Shown: positions 1 to 9,081 of the stretch, in pieces
Position numbering within the stretch: the stretch's first letter is position 1
Layout of the letters: the number at the start of each line of letters is the position of its first letter
Assembly (NCBI RefSeq): GCF_003971255.1
Contig: NZ_CP034660.1
Span: 744,001 to 808,000 of the forward strand
Reading direction: 5' to 3'
Source: Colwellia sp. Arc7-635
GTDB lineage: Bacteria; Pseudomonadota; Gammaproteobacteria; Enterobacterales; Alteromonadaceae
DNA length: 64,000 bases
Notes under the pieces: model-generated
The model's input: only the letters and a program-made list of their open reading frames with translations
What the model was told of the DNA's origin: nothing
Database searches by the model: none
Program-made: the position numbers and the translations under genes

Positions 1-1
1 T

Positions 2-508
2 GAGGAGGCTAGAGCCTTAGTCAGCTTAATTAAAAGCGATAAAGAGCAAAAAAGAACATCTATTCGTTGCAATAAAATACTGACTGAGGCGGCTGAAGCT
101 AAAGCTAAAGAAATGTCTGAGTTTGGTTTGGTGGTACATAACCTAGGTGGAAGTCCTAACTCACGTTTACGAAATGCTCATTATGAGCTTCCAAAGTATT
201 ATGGTAGTGACTTCAATAGCAATCAAGTTGAAGCCATTGCTGGCGGGTATTCTAATGCAGAAAAAGTATGGAGTGCCTTTAAAAGATCGAAAGCGCATAA
301 AACGCATTTATTAGGGAATATTGATTTTTATAAAGAGCAAGACGAAATCGGAGTTGCTTTTATAAAGAAATGGGAGTCACCTCATGTTGAATACTGGGTA
401 GTATATTTAACTAAAGGTCACGAAAAAGACCAAGCTAATGTGGTTGATTTTATTGAAATACCTAATAAAAGTTTGTTTATACTACAGCAAGAAAAACCGA
501 AGCTATAA
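2..508 (+). CDS. CAP (SCP-like) domain protein, 5' end outside window
   Basis: The reading frame is open to the left edge of the window, so only the last 168 residues are seen. An ATG at 113 lies inside the domain and is not the real start. The fragment has the CAP-domain layout: an N-terminal helix with an Arg-Cys-Asn and alanine-rich stretch, a central VVHNLGG segment where the family has its first His, then IAGGYSNAE and KAHKTHLL, which match the usual ENIAxGY and GHRxNIL motifs, and a final beta segment with GVAFIKKW. CAP proteins are usually secreted and of varied function. The N-terminus, and with it any signal peptide, is missing. The domain call is fairly firm; no specific role can be given. 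Confidence 0.65.
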   Translation, partial: EEARALVSLIKSDKEQKRTSIRCNKILTEAAEAKAKEMSEFGLVVHNLGGSPNSRLRNAHYELPKYYGSDFNSNQVEAIAGGYSNAEKVWSAFKRSKAHKTHLLGNIDFYKEQDEIGVAFIKKWESPHVEYWVVYLTKGHEKDQANVVDFIEIPNKSLFILQQEKPKL

Positions 509-594
509 AACCTAAAAAAGCATCTTAAACGGAAAGTTATAATTGACTGATTCCGCTTCGCTACACATGAGATAGTTAAAGTAAGTCGAAGAAA

Positions 595-624
595 AATGGC
601 ATTAATATAGTTATTAATGCCATT
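595..624. terminator. Hairpin between convergent genes
   Basis: A perfect 13-bp inverted repeat (595-607 with 612-624) has a 4-nt loop. It lies between the CAP-domain gene and the convergent peptidase gene. There is no strong T-tract, so it may act as a weak terminator for either strand. Confidence 0.45.
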
Positions 625-704
625 AATTCTTAATTGACTTATAAAACATCGTGTTAAATTTACTATTCACCAAAGCAGTTTTAGCACATAGAAAAATTGG
701 CCAC

Positions 705-3023
705 TTACTTTAAATGCTGATTAAAATAATTGGTCATCATTGTTTTCAAATGCAAGGTCGTCCCTTCTCCTTCACGTATACCGTGGCTGCGATTTGGATA
801 TGACATAAAATCAAATTGACGGTTATATTTTATCAGCTCATTGATTAATCGTTCTGTGCCTTGGTAGTGTACGTTGTCGTCACCAGTACCATGAATAAGC
901 AACAACTTACCCTGCAGGTTTTTAGCATGGGTGATTGGCGAACCTTGTTCATAGCCTTCGGCGTAATCGCTAAGTAATCCAGAATAACGCTCTTGATAAA
1001 TACTATCGTATAGGCGCTGATCCGCTACGGGCGCTAACGATATGCCGACTTTGTATAATTCAGGGTAACGAAATAGCATATTCAAGGTCATTGAGCCGCC
1101 ACCTGAGTGCCCCCAAATGCCGACGCGGTCGCTATCAATATATGACCAGCGCTCTGTCATCGCTTTTAATGCGTCTGCTTGATCACGTGATGATAAAATA
1201 CCGACGGCACCGTAAATTGATTTGCGCCATGCTCTGCCTTTAGGTGCAGGTGTCCCGCGATTATCAATTGAGGCAACAATAAAGCCTTGCTCAGTTAGCA
1301 TTTGATCCCATAAGTAAGCATTACCGCGCCATTTGTCTTGTGCTGTTTGTCCGGCGGGCTCACCGTAAACATAAAATATAATGGGGTATTTTTTACTGGC
1401 ATCAAAGTCGGCAGGGCGCATGATGTAACCGTCAAGTACCACACCGTCTTGCGCTGTTACTTGAAAGAATTCATGTTCAGGTTTTGCTAGTGCAGCTAAT
1501 TGCTTATTAAGCTTTTCGTTGGTCATTAATTGATGCTTTGCCTGATGTCCGTCGACTTTAATCAATTGTTTTTGGGTTGGTTGAGCAAAGCTTGAAAATG
1601 AATGGATTGCCCATTGGCCGTCAGATGACATTTGATAGCGATTTGAACCGGTATATTCCTTCGGAGTTATGCGTTGATTTGATAACGTACCATCAAGTTT
1701 ACTGCGATATAAATAACGCTGTGCGACGTTATCAGGTGAAGCGATAAAGTATATCCAACCATTTTTTTCATCAATTGCTTGAACGTCGGTAATATCAAAA
1801 GCACCATCGGTTAAATTTACTATGTTGCTACCATCGCGTGATACTTTGTAGATATGACGCCAACCGCTGCGTTCACTCTTCCAGATAAAATCAGTGCCAT
1901 TTTCTAACCATTTAGCGTCATCATAAAAATCGAGAAAGTTTTCTTCTTGTTCGGTTAGTATCAGCTCAACATCACCGTTTTTTATCTCGGTAAGATAGAG
2001 CTTGTTGGTGTCTTGTTTACGATTAACGTGTTGAATTAATACTTGCTCAGAATTTCCAGACCAGTTCATACGCGGCACATACATTTCACGCGAATTGTTA
2101 GGTAACTTGGCCCAAGTGGTTTTAGCATTGCTGACATTAACAATACCAATTTTTGCTAAGGCGTTCTCTTCGCCCACTTTAGGGTAAGGAAACTTCGTTA
2201 ACGTTGGATAAAGTTCATCGGTGTTGTTGATCATGATGAAGTCTTTGCTGCCGCGGGTATCTAGCTGCCAGTAGGCAATGCTTTTGCCGTTAGGGCTCCA
2301 ACGAAAACCATCACGAATTGAAAACTCTTCTTCGTACACCCAATCAAATAAACCATTAATAATACCGTTGCCAGCATCCGAGGTGAGTTGCTTAATGTGA
2401 TGATTTGCTAGCGTTTCGACATAGATGTTATTGTCGGTCACGTAAGCAACTTTGCTGCCATCAGGTGAGAACTTGGCAAACATTAAGCTGCTATCTTGAA
2501 CGTCTTTACCACCTAATTGACTCAGTTGGTTGGTTTTTAAGTTTAAAATCCAATAATCACCGCGGCTGTTTGAACGCCAAACTTTCTTGCTGTTGGTATA
2601 AATGAGCAGTTGTGAGCGATCATCAGACCAAAGGTAGTTGTCGATTGATAAAGCTTGGTCTTTACCTGCTGGAATAAGTTGCTCTGCAGAAATAAGTACT
2701 TGGCGAGCTAAAGTAGTTGGATCGTAGAAAACAATATCTTTGCCAATACTTTCTGCTTTTTCAGTATCGTCGTTACTGTCTTTATCCGTTTCCTTAGTTT
2801 TTTCAGACTTTTCAATAGCAGTATAACCACTGCCATCGGCTAGCCAACGAATTTGCCCTAACCATTGTGAGCTAAATTCATCATCTTTATATATACGTTC
2901 AACGGTTAAAGGCACGTGATTTACACTTTTAGTTGTTGCTTGCTCAGAAGTGCTCTGACAAGCCATTAATGATACTGAAATGACGGTTAACGCACACCAT
3001 CGCGATAGCTTAGTTATCAACAT
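705..3023 (-). CDS. Dipeptidyl peptidase IV-family lipoprotein (S9B prolyl oligopeptidase)
   Basis: A serine exopeptidase of the DPP IV family, expected to release Xaa-Pro dipeptides from peptide N-termini in the periplasm or at the outer membrane. The 772-residue protein starts with a lipoprotein signal ending in LMAC (Cys22). Residues about 40-520 form the beta-propeller, including DWVYEEE at 227-233, the glutamate motif that binds the substrate amino terminus in this family. The C-terminal alpha/beta hydrolase domain has GHSGGGS with catalytic Ser640, HGTGDDNV with Asp715 and SHGIREG with His747. All catalytic residues are present and the length is typical. The gene stands alone, convergent with the CAP-domain gene and divergent from the ABC exporter. 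It probably serves scavenging of proline-containing peptides, as in many marine proteolytic bacteria. Confidence 0.9.
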   Translation of the reverse strand: MLITKLSRWCALTVISVSLMACQSTSEQATTKSVNHVPLTVERIYKDDEFSSQWLGQIRWLADGSGYTAIEKSEKTKETDKDSNDDTEKAESIGKDIVFYDPTTLARQVLISAEQLIPAGKDQALSIDNYLWSDDRSQLLIYTNSKKVWRSNSRGDYWILNLKTNQLSQLGGKDVQDSSLMFAKFSPDGSKVAYVTDNNIYVETLANHHIKQLTSDAGNGIINGLFDWVYEEEFSIRDGFRWSPNGKSIAYWQLDTRGSKDFIMINNTDELYPTLTKFPYPKVGEENALAKIGIVNVSNAKTTWAKLPNNSREMYVPRMNWSGNSEQVLIQHVNRKQDTNKLYLTEIKNGDVELILTEQEENFLDFYDDAKWLENGTDFIWKSERSGWRHIYKVSRDGSNIVNLTDGAFDITDVQAIDEKNGWIYFIASPDNVAQRYLYRSKLDGTLSNQRITPKEYTGSNRYQMSSDGQWAIHSFSSFAQPTQKQLIKVDGHQAKHQLMTNEKLNKQLAALAKPEHEFFQVTAQDGVVLDGYIMRPADFDASKKYPIIFYVYGEPAGQTAQDKWRGNAYLWDQMLTEQGFIVASIDNRGTPAPKGRAWRKSIYGAVGILSSRDQADALKAMTERWSYIDSDRVGIWGHSGGGSMTLNMLFRYPELYKVGISLAPVADQRLYDSIYQERYSGLLSDYAEGYEQGSPITHAKNLQGKLLLIHGTGDDNVHYQGTERLINELIKYNRQFDFMSYPNRSHGIREGEGTTLHLKTMMTNYFNQHLK

Positions 3024-3185
3024 TGTTTATCCTTAATTTTTGCCTTCACTTTAAAATGTATACAAGGGTAAGGCAAACGTATTCATCGCAACTTTTCGTT
3101 TGTTCGTCACTATTACGTGAATTACACGTTGAAAATAACTAACTTGCCCCCACGTTAAAGGCACGCAATTTTTTTGAGGTTCGCT

Positions 3186-4127
3186 ATGCTACCAGCACTA
3201 AAAATATCAGGATTAACGAAAACCTATAAAGGTGGTTTTCAAGCACTTAAAGGTATTGATCTTACTGTTAAGCAGGGCGATTTTTTTGCTTTGCTTGGTC
3301 CTAATGGTGCCGGTAAGTCGACAACCATTGGCATTATCACGTCATTAGTCAATAAAACCGCTGGCAGTATCGCTGTTTTTGGTCATGATATTGACCAAGA
3401 GCTTGAAGCCGCAAAAAGCTTTATTGGTTTAGTGCCGCAAGAATTTAACTTCAATCAATTTGAACCGTTAATGAAAATACTGGTGAATCAAGCCGGTTAT
3501 TATGGTGTTGAACGTAAGTTAGCCGTAGAACGTGCTGAAAAGTATTTAAAGCAGCTCGATTTATGGGAAAAACGTAATGACGCTGCTCGCATGCTCTCAG
3601 GCGGCATGAAGCGCCGATTGATGATTGCTCGCGCATTAATGCATGAACCTAAAATGCTTATTCTTGATGAGCCAACGGCTGGTGTCGATATCGAGTTACG
3701 TCGCTCAATGTGGGGTTTTTTACGTGAACTTAATGAGCAAGGTATTACCATTATTTTAACCACGCATTATTTAGAAGAAGCAGAAATGCTTTGTCGTAAT
3801 ATTGCCATTATTGACTCAGGTATTATTGTTGAAAATACTGATATGAAGTCATTGTTGTCTAAATTAGATGTTGAGACTTTTGTTTTTGATTTAAAACCGA
3901 ATAATATACCTAGCGCTTTAGCTGATTTTAGCTCTCGGGTTATCGATGATCATACCTTAGAGGTTGATGTTAAGAAGAGTCAAACCCTAAACGCGGTATT
4001 TACTGAGTTAAACGCGCAGGGTATTGATGTGCTGAGTATGCGAAATAAGAGTAATCGACTAGAAGAGCTATTTGTTAGTCTTGTTGGTAGTGGTCAAACG
4101 GCAGTTGATAGCGCAGTTAAGGAATAA
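3186..4127 (+). CDS. ABC-2 type exporter ATP-binding protein (YadG-like)
   Basis: ATPase subunit of a two-gene ABC-2 exporter. With the ATG at 3186 the protein has 313 residues. This start has a GAGG Shine-Dalgarno 7 nt upstream; a TTG at 3174 would overlap that site and is less likely. Walker A GPNGAGKST is at 38-46, the signature LSGG at 137-140, Walker B LILDEP at 158-163, and the switch His at 194 in TTHYLEE. The region after about residue 215 is the C-terminal extension common in YadG/CcmA-like proteins. The permease follows after 5 nt, so the two are co-transcribed. The substrate is not known for this family and cannot be read from the sequence. Confidence 0.88.
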   Translation: MLPALKISGLTKTYKGGFQALKGIDLTVKQGDFFALLGPNGAGKSTTIGIITSLVNKTAGSIAVFGHDIDQELEAAKSFIGLVPQEFNFNQFEPLMKILVNQAGYYGVERKLAVERAEKYLKQLDLWEKRNDAARMLSGGMKRRLMIARALMHEPKMLILDEPTAGVDIELRRSMWGFLRELNEQGITIILTTHYLEEAEMLCRNIAIIDSGIIVENTDMKSLLSKLDVETFVFDLKPNNIPSALADFSSRVIDDHTLEVDVKKSQTLNAVFTELNAQGIDVLSMRNKSNRLEELFVSLVGSGQTAVDSAVKE

Positions 4128-4132
4128 ATATC

Positions 4133-4906
4133 ATGGCATCATCGAGAAATCTCATTGCGCTTAAAAGTATTCTTAATAAAGAAATACAGCGTTTTATGCG
4201 CATTTGGATACAAACGCTGGTTCCGCCAGCCATTACTATTAGTTTATATTTTGTTATTTTCGGCTCGTTAATTGGCTCACGTATTGGTGAGATGGGTGGC
4301 TTTGATTATATGTCATTTATTGTCCCAGGCTTGATCATGATGAGTGTTATTACTAACTCATACTCTAACGTAGCTTCGTCTTTTTTCAGTGCTAAGTGGC
4401 AACGAAACGTTGAAGAAATGCTCGTTGCTCCAGTACCCAACTGGGTTATTGTTGCCGGTTATGTTGGTGGCGGTATGGCGCGTGGCATGTTGGTCGGTGG
4501 TATTGTTACTATTGTAGCGATGTTTTTTGTTGATATACAAATTCATAATATTTGGGTCATCATTGCTACGGTTGCATTAACCTCTGCTACCTTTTCTTTA
4601 GGTGGCTTAATTAACGCTATTTTTGCGGGTAGTTTTGACGATATTTCAATTATTCCAACCTTTATACTGACGCCATTAACCTATTTAGGCGGGGTGTTTT
4701 ATTCGATTAGTTTGTTACCTGAATTTTGGCAAGGTGTGTCGCAAATCAATCCTATTGTTTATATGGTTAATGCCTTTAGATACGGATTTTTGGGTATATC
4801 AGATGTTAGTTTAACCTTGTCGTTTGGCGTGTTAGGCGTTTTTATTGTTAGTTTATACACCATTGCTATGGTGTTAATTACTAAAGGTATTGGCTTAAGA
4901 AGCTAA
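4133..4906 (+). CDS. ABC-2 type exporter permease (YadH-like)
   Basis: Inner-membrane partner of the ATPase just upstream. It has 257 residues with an N-terminal amphipathic segment and six hydrophobic segments: about 25-45, 60-80, 105-135, 140-165, 170-190 and 225-250. The order and the TPLTYLGGVFYSISLLP segment before the last third are typical of ABC2 membrane proteins such as YadH. A hypothetical protein of this size needs a dimer plus two ATPases to make a transporter. The gene is 5 nt from its partner, with the ATG clearly placed. The transported substrate is unknown. Confidence 0.87.
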   Translation: MASSRNLIALKSILNKEIQRFMRIWIQTLVPPAITISLYFVIFGSLIGSRIGEMGGFDYMSFIVPGLIMMSVITNSYSNVASSFFSAKWQRNVEEMLVAPVPNWVIVAGYVGGGMARGMLVGGIVTIVAMFFVDIQIHNIWVIIATVALTSATFSLGGLINAIFAGSFDDISIIPTFILTPLTYLGGVFYSISLLPEFWQGVSQINPIVYMVNAFRYGFLGISDVSLTLSFGVLGVFIVSLYTIAMVLITKGIGLRS

Positions 4907-4930
4907 GTCGTTTTGTAGTGAAATTTCTAG

Positions 4931-4961
4931 GTAAATAAGTAAATAAGTAAATAGGTAAAGG
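4931..4961 (+). repeat. Short tandem repeat, 8-bp unit GTAAATAA, before the TrmB-like gene
   Basis: Units at 4931-4938, 4939-4946 and 4947-4954 (last base G) are followed by GTAAAGG, which carries the likely Shine-Dalgarno (AAAGGTA) of the gene starting at 4964. Changes in copy number would alter the leader but not the reading frame. Confidence 0.7.
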
Positions 4962-4963
4962 TA

Positions 4964-5653
4964 ATGACCGAGATAGAAATTACAGGTGACTCGAAAGCGA
5001 TTGTCACTAATCAACCGGGTATACATGAAAAATTGGTTGAGATTGTTAATAAACATGTGACGCATCCGTCGCAAAAGCCGATACAAGCGCATACTCAACA
5101 AGCTTTTGATGAGATTAATGCCATTGTGCAAGCTTTTTCAGGTGAGATTATTTTAGACTCATGTTGTGGTGTTGGCCAAAGTACTCGGTTATTAGCAAAG
5201 CAAAATCCAGCAGCGTTAGTGATAGGGGTTGATAAATCAGCCCACAGAATTAACCGTAATGTTGATGAAGTTGAGCAGGATGACGGTAAAGGTAAGGTTG
5301 AAAATTATCACTTAGTGCGCGCTGACTTAAATGATTTTTATCGTCTTGTTGTTGCTGCTAATTGGCCAGTGGCTAAGCATTATATTCTATATCCTAATCC
5401 TTGGCCAAAAGCTAAACATGTGCAACGACGCTGGCACGGTAGTGCGGTTTTTCCACAAATTATTGCCGTAGGAGAAGAAATTATTCTGCGCAGTAATTGG
5501 CTACTTTACTTAGAAGAGTTTCAGCTAGCGGCGGATGTTTTATCTTTTAAAGGCGATATTTCAACGGTAAACGTTACTCAGCCTTTAACGCCGTTTGAGG
5601 CAAAGTTTCATGCCAGTGGTCAGCAGTGCTGGCAGTTGCATATTATTAAATGA
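4964..5653 (+). CDS. TrmB-like SAM-dependent methyltransferase (tRNA m7G46 methyltransferase family)
   Basis: A class I SAM methyltransferase of 229 residues related to TrmB, which methylates G46 of tRNA at N7. Visible motifs are the glycine motif ILDSCCGVGQST near 59-70 with GVDKS following, and YPNPWPK near 145, which matches the YPDPWPK motif of TrmB. The N-terminus is shorter and the C-terminus more divergent than in standard TrmB, and the gene sits behind an ABC exporter instead of in the usual mutY neighbourhood. It may be a second, divergent copy whose substrate differs. The gap to the permease is 57 nt and holds the 8-bp repeat, so co-transcription is possible. Confidence 0.72.
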   Translation: MTEIEITGDSKAIVTNQPGIHEKLVEIVNKHVTHPSQKPIQAHTQQAFDEINAIVQAFSGEIILDSCCGVGQSTRLLAKQNPAALVIGVDKSAHRINRNVDEVEQDDGKGKVENYHLVRADLNDFYRLVVAANWPVAKHYILYPNPWPKAKHVQRRWHGSAVFPQIIAVGEEIILRSNWLLYLEEFQLAADVLSFKGDISTVNVTQPLTPFEAKFHASGQQCWQLHIIK

Positions 5654-5678
5654 AAATAAGCCATATCAAATAAAGTAC

Positions 5679-5717
5679 TATATCAGTAGATTAGCTTTCT
5701 GCTTTTCTACTGATATA
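5679..5717 (+). terminator. Hairpin downstream of the TrmB-like gene
   Basis: A perfect 12-bp inverted repeat (5679-5690 with 5706-5717) has a 15-nt loop and starts 26 nt after the stop codon. It probably ends the exporter/methyltransferase transcript; the tail is A-rich rather than a T-run. Confidence 0.4.
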
Positions 5718-5889
5718 AATAAAAACAATATATTGGTTAAATTCACAAAAAGTTAGCCAATATATACAATCTCTATTATTCTCATACCTTCGTAAAAATC
5801 TATTTTTATTTTAAATTTCAATTGTTTACATTTTTGGCTTGGAACTTGATATAGCTTAAGTATATTAACTGTGATTTAGGATGAATAAC

Positions 5890-5988
5890 ATGACTAACAA
5901 TATTAAAAAAACTGTATTTATGATGGCGTTGAGTAGCTTAGCAATTGTTGAATTAGCTTTAGTTTATGTAGCGACGTTAGTGGGTTAA
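5890..5988 (+). CDS. Possible small single-span membrane protein (32 aa)
   Basis: A short open frame runs from ATG 5890 (alternative ATG 5881) to TAA 5986-5988. AGGA at 5878-5881 is well placed for the 5890 start. The peptide has a short lysine-containing N-terminus followed by about 22 hydrophobic residues (VFMMALSSLAIVELALVYVA), as in small inner-membrane proteins. No domain is recognised. It stands alone in the 685-bp gap between the methyltransferase gene and panP. Support is only the ribosome site and the hydrophobic profile. Confidence 0.4.
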   Translation: MTNNIKKTVFMMALSSLAIVELALVYVATLVG

Positions 5989-6042
5989 ATTAGGATAAAT
6001 TTAACTGCTATAAATAATATGCATTTAAGTTCTAATCTTGAG

Positions 6043-6136
6043 CCATTAATTTTATACCGATTGAAGCTATATGCTCTGCAGTGATATTACGTATGAGCGC
6101 TGATTGATGTTTTCGGTATCGCAGTAAAATTAATGG
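6043..6136. other. Long dyad, possible structured RNA or repeat remnant
   Basis: Outer arms 6043-6054 and 6125-6136 are a perfect 12-bp inverted repeat. Inner arms 6055-6060 and 6113-6118 add 6 bp, with a 6-nt bulge on one side. The element is 94 bp and lies upstream of panP. It might be a folded leader, a small RNA or a decayed miniature element. Confidence 0.35.
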
Positions 6137-6338
6137 GACTGTAAAAATAAGGAGTAGACTCCCTTAACGGCAGGTACAAGCCAAGCTCTCGTTCGTTAAA
6201 TTAAGTTAACTTTTCGTTAAAATTTGTTATAAAGCTGAACTTTGGTGGAAATAACGAGACTTTTGACTCATTTTTTATTACAGTGCCGCACTTATATAAA
6301 TCAACTTGCTTAAGGCAAGTCGTTAATAGTGAATAAGT

Positions 6339-7967
6339 ATGACGGTGAGTAAACGCGCGGCAAAAGTTTCTGAAGAGTCTCTACATCGCATTTTTACCAT
6401 TCCTGTTGCGCCCGATTCTACATTGGGTCGAATAGAGAGTGAGATATCGCAGAATTTAGCGGGTTTCCTAGGCGCGCACATCGCGGCAACGGAACAAGCG
6501 TTAAGCGTGATTGAAAAAGATTTTTCCAATTCGCAGATCCCTGAAGAGCCTGCGTTTGTTTCTGATCACATGCACCACTTACTTGATAAGCTGGTGTCTC
6601 AGTCTGTTCATACCTCAAGTCCAAATTTTATTGGTCACATGACTTCAGCTTTACCTTATTTTATTTTGCCGTTATCAAAACTGATGGTGGGCTTAAATCA
6701 AAACTTGGTAAAAATTGAAACATCTAAAGCATTCACTCCAATGGAACGACAAGTTCTGGGTATGATGCATCGTTTAGTGTATCAAGATGACGAACCTTTT
6801 TATCAACAGTGGATGCATAGTGCCAATCACTCGTTAGGTGCGTTTTGTTCTGGCGGTACTATCGCGAACTTAACCGCACTTTGGGTTGCTCGTAACAATA
6901 TGCTTAAGCCTGATGGTGATTTTAAAGGAGTCGCACGCGAGGGCTTGTTTAAAGCGCTTAAACACTATAAATATGATGGCTTAGCTATTTTAGTCTCTGC
7001 TCGTGGTCATTATTCACTGAAAAAGTCGGCCGATGTTCTCGGTATCGGGCAAGACAGTGTTATTTCTATTCCTACAGATGAAAACAACCGAATTAATTGT
7101 GAACTGCTAGAGGCTAAGTGTCAGCAGTTAGCCGATGAAAATATTCATGTACTTAGTATTGTCGGCGTTGCAGGCACTACCGAAACTGGTAATATTGATC
7201 CGCTAGAGAAAATGGCTGCAATTGCTCAACGCTATGGCGCACATTTTCATGTTGATGCCGCTTGGGGCGGAGCAACGTTATTATCAGATAAGTACCGACC
7301 TTTACTTAAAGGTATTGAATTAGCCGACTCTGTGACTATTGATGCACATAAACAGATGTATGTACCGATGGGCGCAGGTTTGGTTGTCTTTAAAAATCCG
7401 GCCTCAGTGGCGGCAATTGAACATCATGCTGAATATATTCTACGTAAAGGCTCGAAAGATTTAGGTAGTCATACCTTAGAGGGCTCGCGCCCTGGTATGG
7501 CAATGTTAGTTTATGCTGCTTTACATGTTATTAGTCGTCCGGGCTATGAAATGCTGATTAATACCAGCATTGAAAAAGCACAGTACTTTGCTGAGTTAAT
7601 TACGCAGCATGAAGATTTTGAGCTGATCACAGCGCCTGAATTATGTTTGCTAACGTATCGCTACAATCCTGCATGTGTACAAAAATTGCTAGCGAATGCT
7701 GATAATTCACAACAAGAAACTATCAATGTTTTACTCGATAAACTGACGAAGTTTGTGCAAAAGCGTCAGCGTGAAAATGGCAAATCATTTGTTTCTCGTA
7801 CTCGTATTGAAGTGCAGAGATATCAGGGCCGTAAAACTTTGGTATTTCGTGTGGTTCTAGCGAACCCGCTGACCACAAAAACTATCTTACAAGACGTGCT
7901 AGCTGAGCAAGCTTTGCTAGCTCAAGAAAGCGAAACTTTTTTACCTAAATTATTGGCGATGACTTAA
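6339..7967 (+). CDS. panP: PLP-dependent aspartate 1-decarboxylase PanP
   Basis: A group II pyridoxal-phosphate decarboxylase that makes beta-alanine from aspartate for pantothenate synthesis. Many marine gammaproteobacteria carry this instead of the pyruvoyl enzyme PanD. The protein has 542 residues, the usual length. The PLP-binding lysine is K338 in DAHKQMYVP, preceded by HVDAAWGG with the cofactor-binding Asp306 and by CSGGTIAN near 170. The long N-terminal extension of this subfamily is present. The gene is convergent with panC and panB, which supply the other half of the pathway, supporting the aspartate assignment over glutamate or diaminobutyrate decarboxylase. No strong Shine-Dalgarno is visible before the ATG. 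Confidence 0.85.
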   Translation: MTVSKRAAKVSEESLHRIFTIPVAPDSTLGRIESEISQNLAGFLGAHIAATEQALSVIEKDFSNSQIPEEPAFVSDHMHHLLDKLVSQSVHTSSPNFIGHMTSALPYFILPLSKLMVGLNQNLVKIETSKAFTPMERQVLGMMHRLVYQDDEPFYQQWMHSANHSLGAFCSGGTIANLTALWVARNNMLKPDGDFKGVAREGLFKALKHYKYDGLAILVSARGHYSLKKSADVLGIGQDSVISIPTDENNRINCELLEAKCQQLADENIHVLSIVGVAGTTETGNIDPLEKMAAIAQRYGAHFHVDAAWGGATLLSDKYRPLLKGIELADSVTIDAHKQMYVPMGAGLVVFKNPASVAAIEHHAEYILRKGSKDLGSHTLEGSRPGMAMLVYAALHVISRPGYEMLINTSIEKAQYFAELITQHEDFELITAPELCLLTYRYNPACVQKLLANADNSQQETINVLLDKLTKFVQKRQRENGKSFVSRTRIEVQRYQGRKTLVFRVVLANPLTTKTILQDVLAEQALLAQESETFLPKLLAMT

Positions 7968-8030
7968 CCGTTTTTTTGTCAGTACTGCTTCTTAGTGTTA
8001 AGTACATTAAAATGCTTTTTAGGTAATAAA

Positions 8031-8062
8031 AAAGCGACTAACATCAGTAGTCGCTTTCGCTT
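8031..8062. terminator. Bidirectional terminator between panP and panC
   Basis: A 10-bp stem AAAGCGACTA / TAGTCGCTTT (8031-8040 with 8048-8057) has a 7-nt loop, with A-rich and T-rich flanks. It lies between two convergent genes and could serve both. Confidence 0.65.
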
Positions 8063-8137
8063 TTTATCAGGGATAGTTACGTAACTATTTACATGATCTA
8101 TTTAAATCATCTGAACCCTATCGATTAATCGCTTCAG

Positions 8138-8986
8138 TTAAGTCAATTTCACTTGTAAGTTATCAATCAATCTTGCTTTACCGCAATGCGCGGCCGCCAG
8201 AATAACTAATTCTTTATCGTCTTCGCTTGCTGGCTCTAAAGTACGTGCGTGACAAATATGAATGTAATCTGTTTTCATACCGACGCTATCAATAGCGCTC
8301 GCGGCTTTTTTGGCTAAACCTATAAAGTCATTACTATTTTGAATTTCTTTTGCTAACCATTGAATATTTTGGCTTAAAGCTGGAGCAATGGCTTTTTCTT
8401 CAGCGGTTAAATAATTATTACGTGAACTTAATGCTAAGCCGGAATTTTCTCTAACGGTTTCAACGGGTACTATTTCAATCGGCATAGACAAGTCTTCAAC
8501 CATGGTTTGAATGACTTGTACCTGTTGATAATCTTTTAAGCCAAAACAGGCAATATCAGGTTGAACTAAGTTAAATAGTTTGCAAACCACGGTAGCAACG
8601 CCACGGAAATGTCCTGGGCGGCTTTCACCGCAATAGCCATCAGATACATTGGGTACTTCAACGTAACTTTGTTTATCTAACCCTTTTGGGTAGATAAGCG
8701 CTGGCGTAGGAGTGAATAATAAGTCGCAACCAGCGTTAAGTAATTTCTCTTGATCGGCTGCCATGGTGCGCGGGTAATTATCAATGTCTTCATTAGCACC
8801 AAATTGCATTGGGTTGACAAAAATGCTGGCAACGACTTTATCGGCCACCTGAGTCGCTTTTTTGATTAAAGCGATGTGTCCTTGATGTAAGTTGCCCATT
8901 GTTGGCACAAAAGCAATTTTAAGGCCTTGCTGGCGCCAGAGATTAATCTCGCTACGTAGAGTCGAAATTGTTTCAATTGTTTGCAT
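8138..8986 (-). CDS. panC: Pantothenate synthetase
   Basis: Condenses pantoate and beta-alanine with ATP to form pantothenate, in the cytoplasm. The 282-residue protein has the nucleotidyltransferase motif [10 protein letters not shown] near 28-37, the [15 protein letters not shown] pantoate-site segment near 60-75, [11 protein letters not shown] near 150 and SSRNNYL near 188, the equivalent of the KMSKS loop. Length and motifs are standard. panB lies 95 bp upstream on the same strand and panP, the beta-alanine source, is convergent downstream, so the three pathway genes sit together. Confidence 0.95.
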   Translation of the reverse strand: MQTIETISTLRSEINLWRQQGLKIAFVPTMGNLHQGHIALIKKATQVADKVVASIFVNPMQFGANEDIDNYPRTMAADQEKLLNAGCDLLFTPTPALIYPKGLDKQSYVEVPNVSDGYCGESRPGHFRGVATVVCKLFNLVQPDIACFGLKDYQQVQVIQTMVEDLSMPIEIVPVETVRENSGLALSSRNNYLTAEEKAIAPALSQNIQWLAKEIQNSNDFIGLAKKAASAIDSVGMKTDYIHICHARTLEPASEDDKELVILAAAHCGKARLIDNLQVKLT

Positions 8987-9081
8987 GGTATTCTACTTTT
9001 TACTCAATGTTGAAGGCACATAACGTTGTTAAGTGATCAATGAAATATTTGTTTGATTATTTATTTAAAAACCGACTCAGG

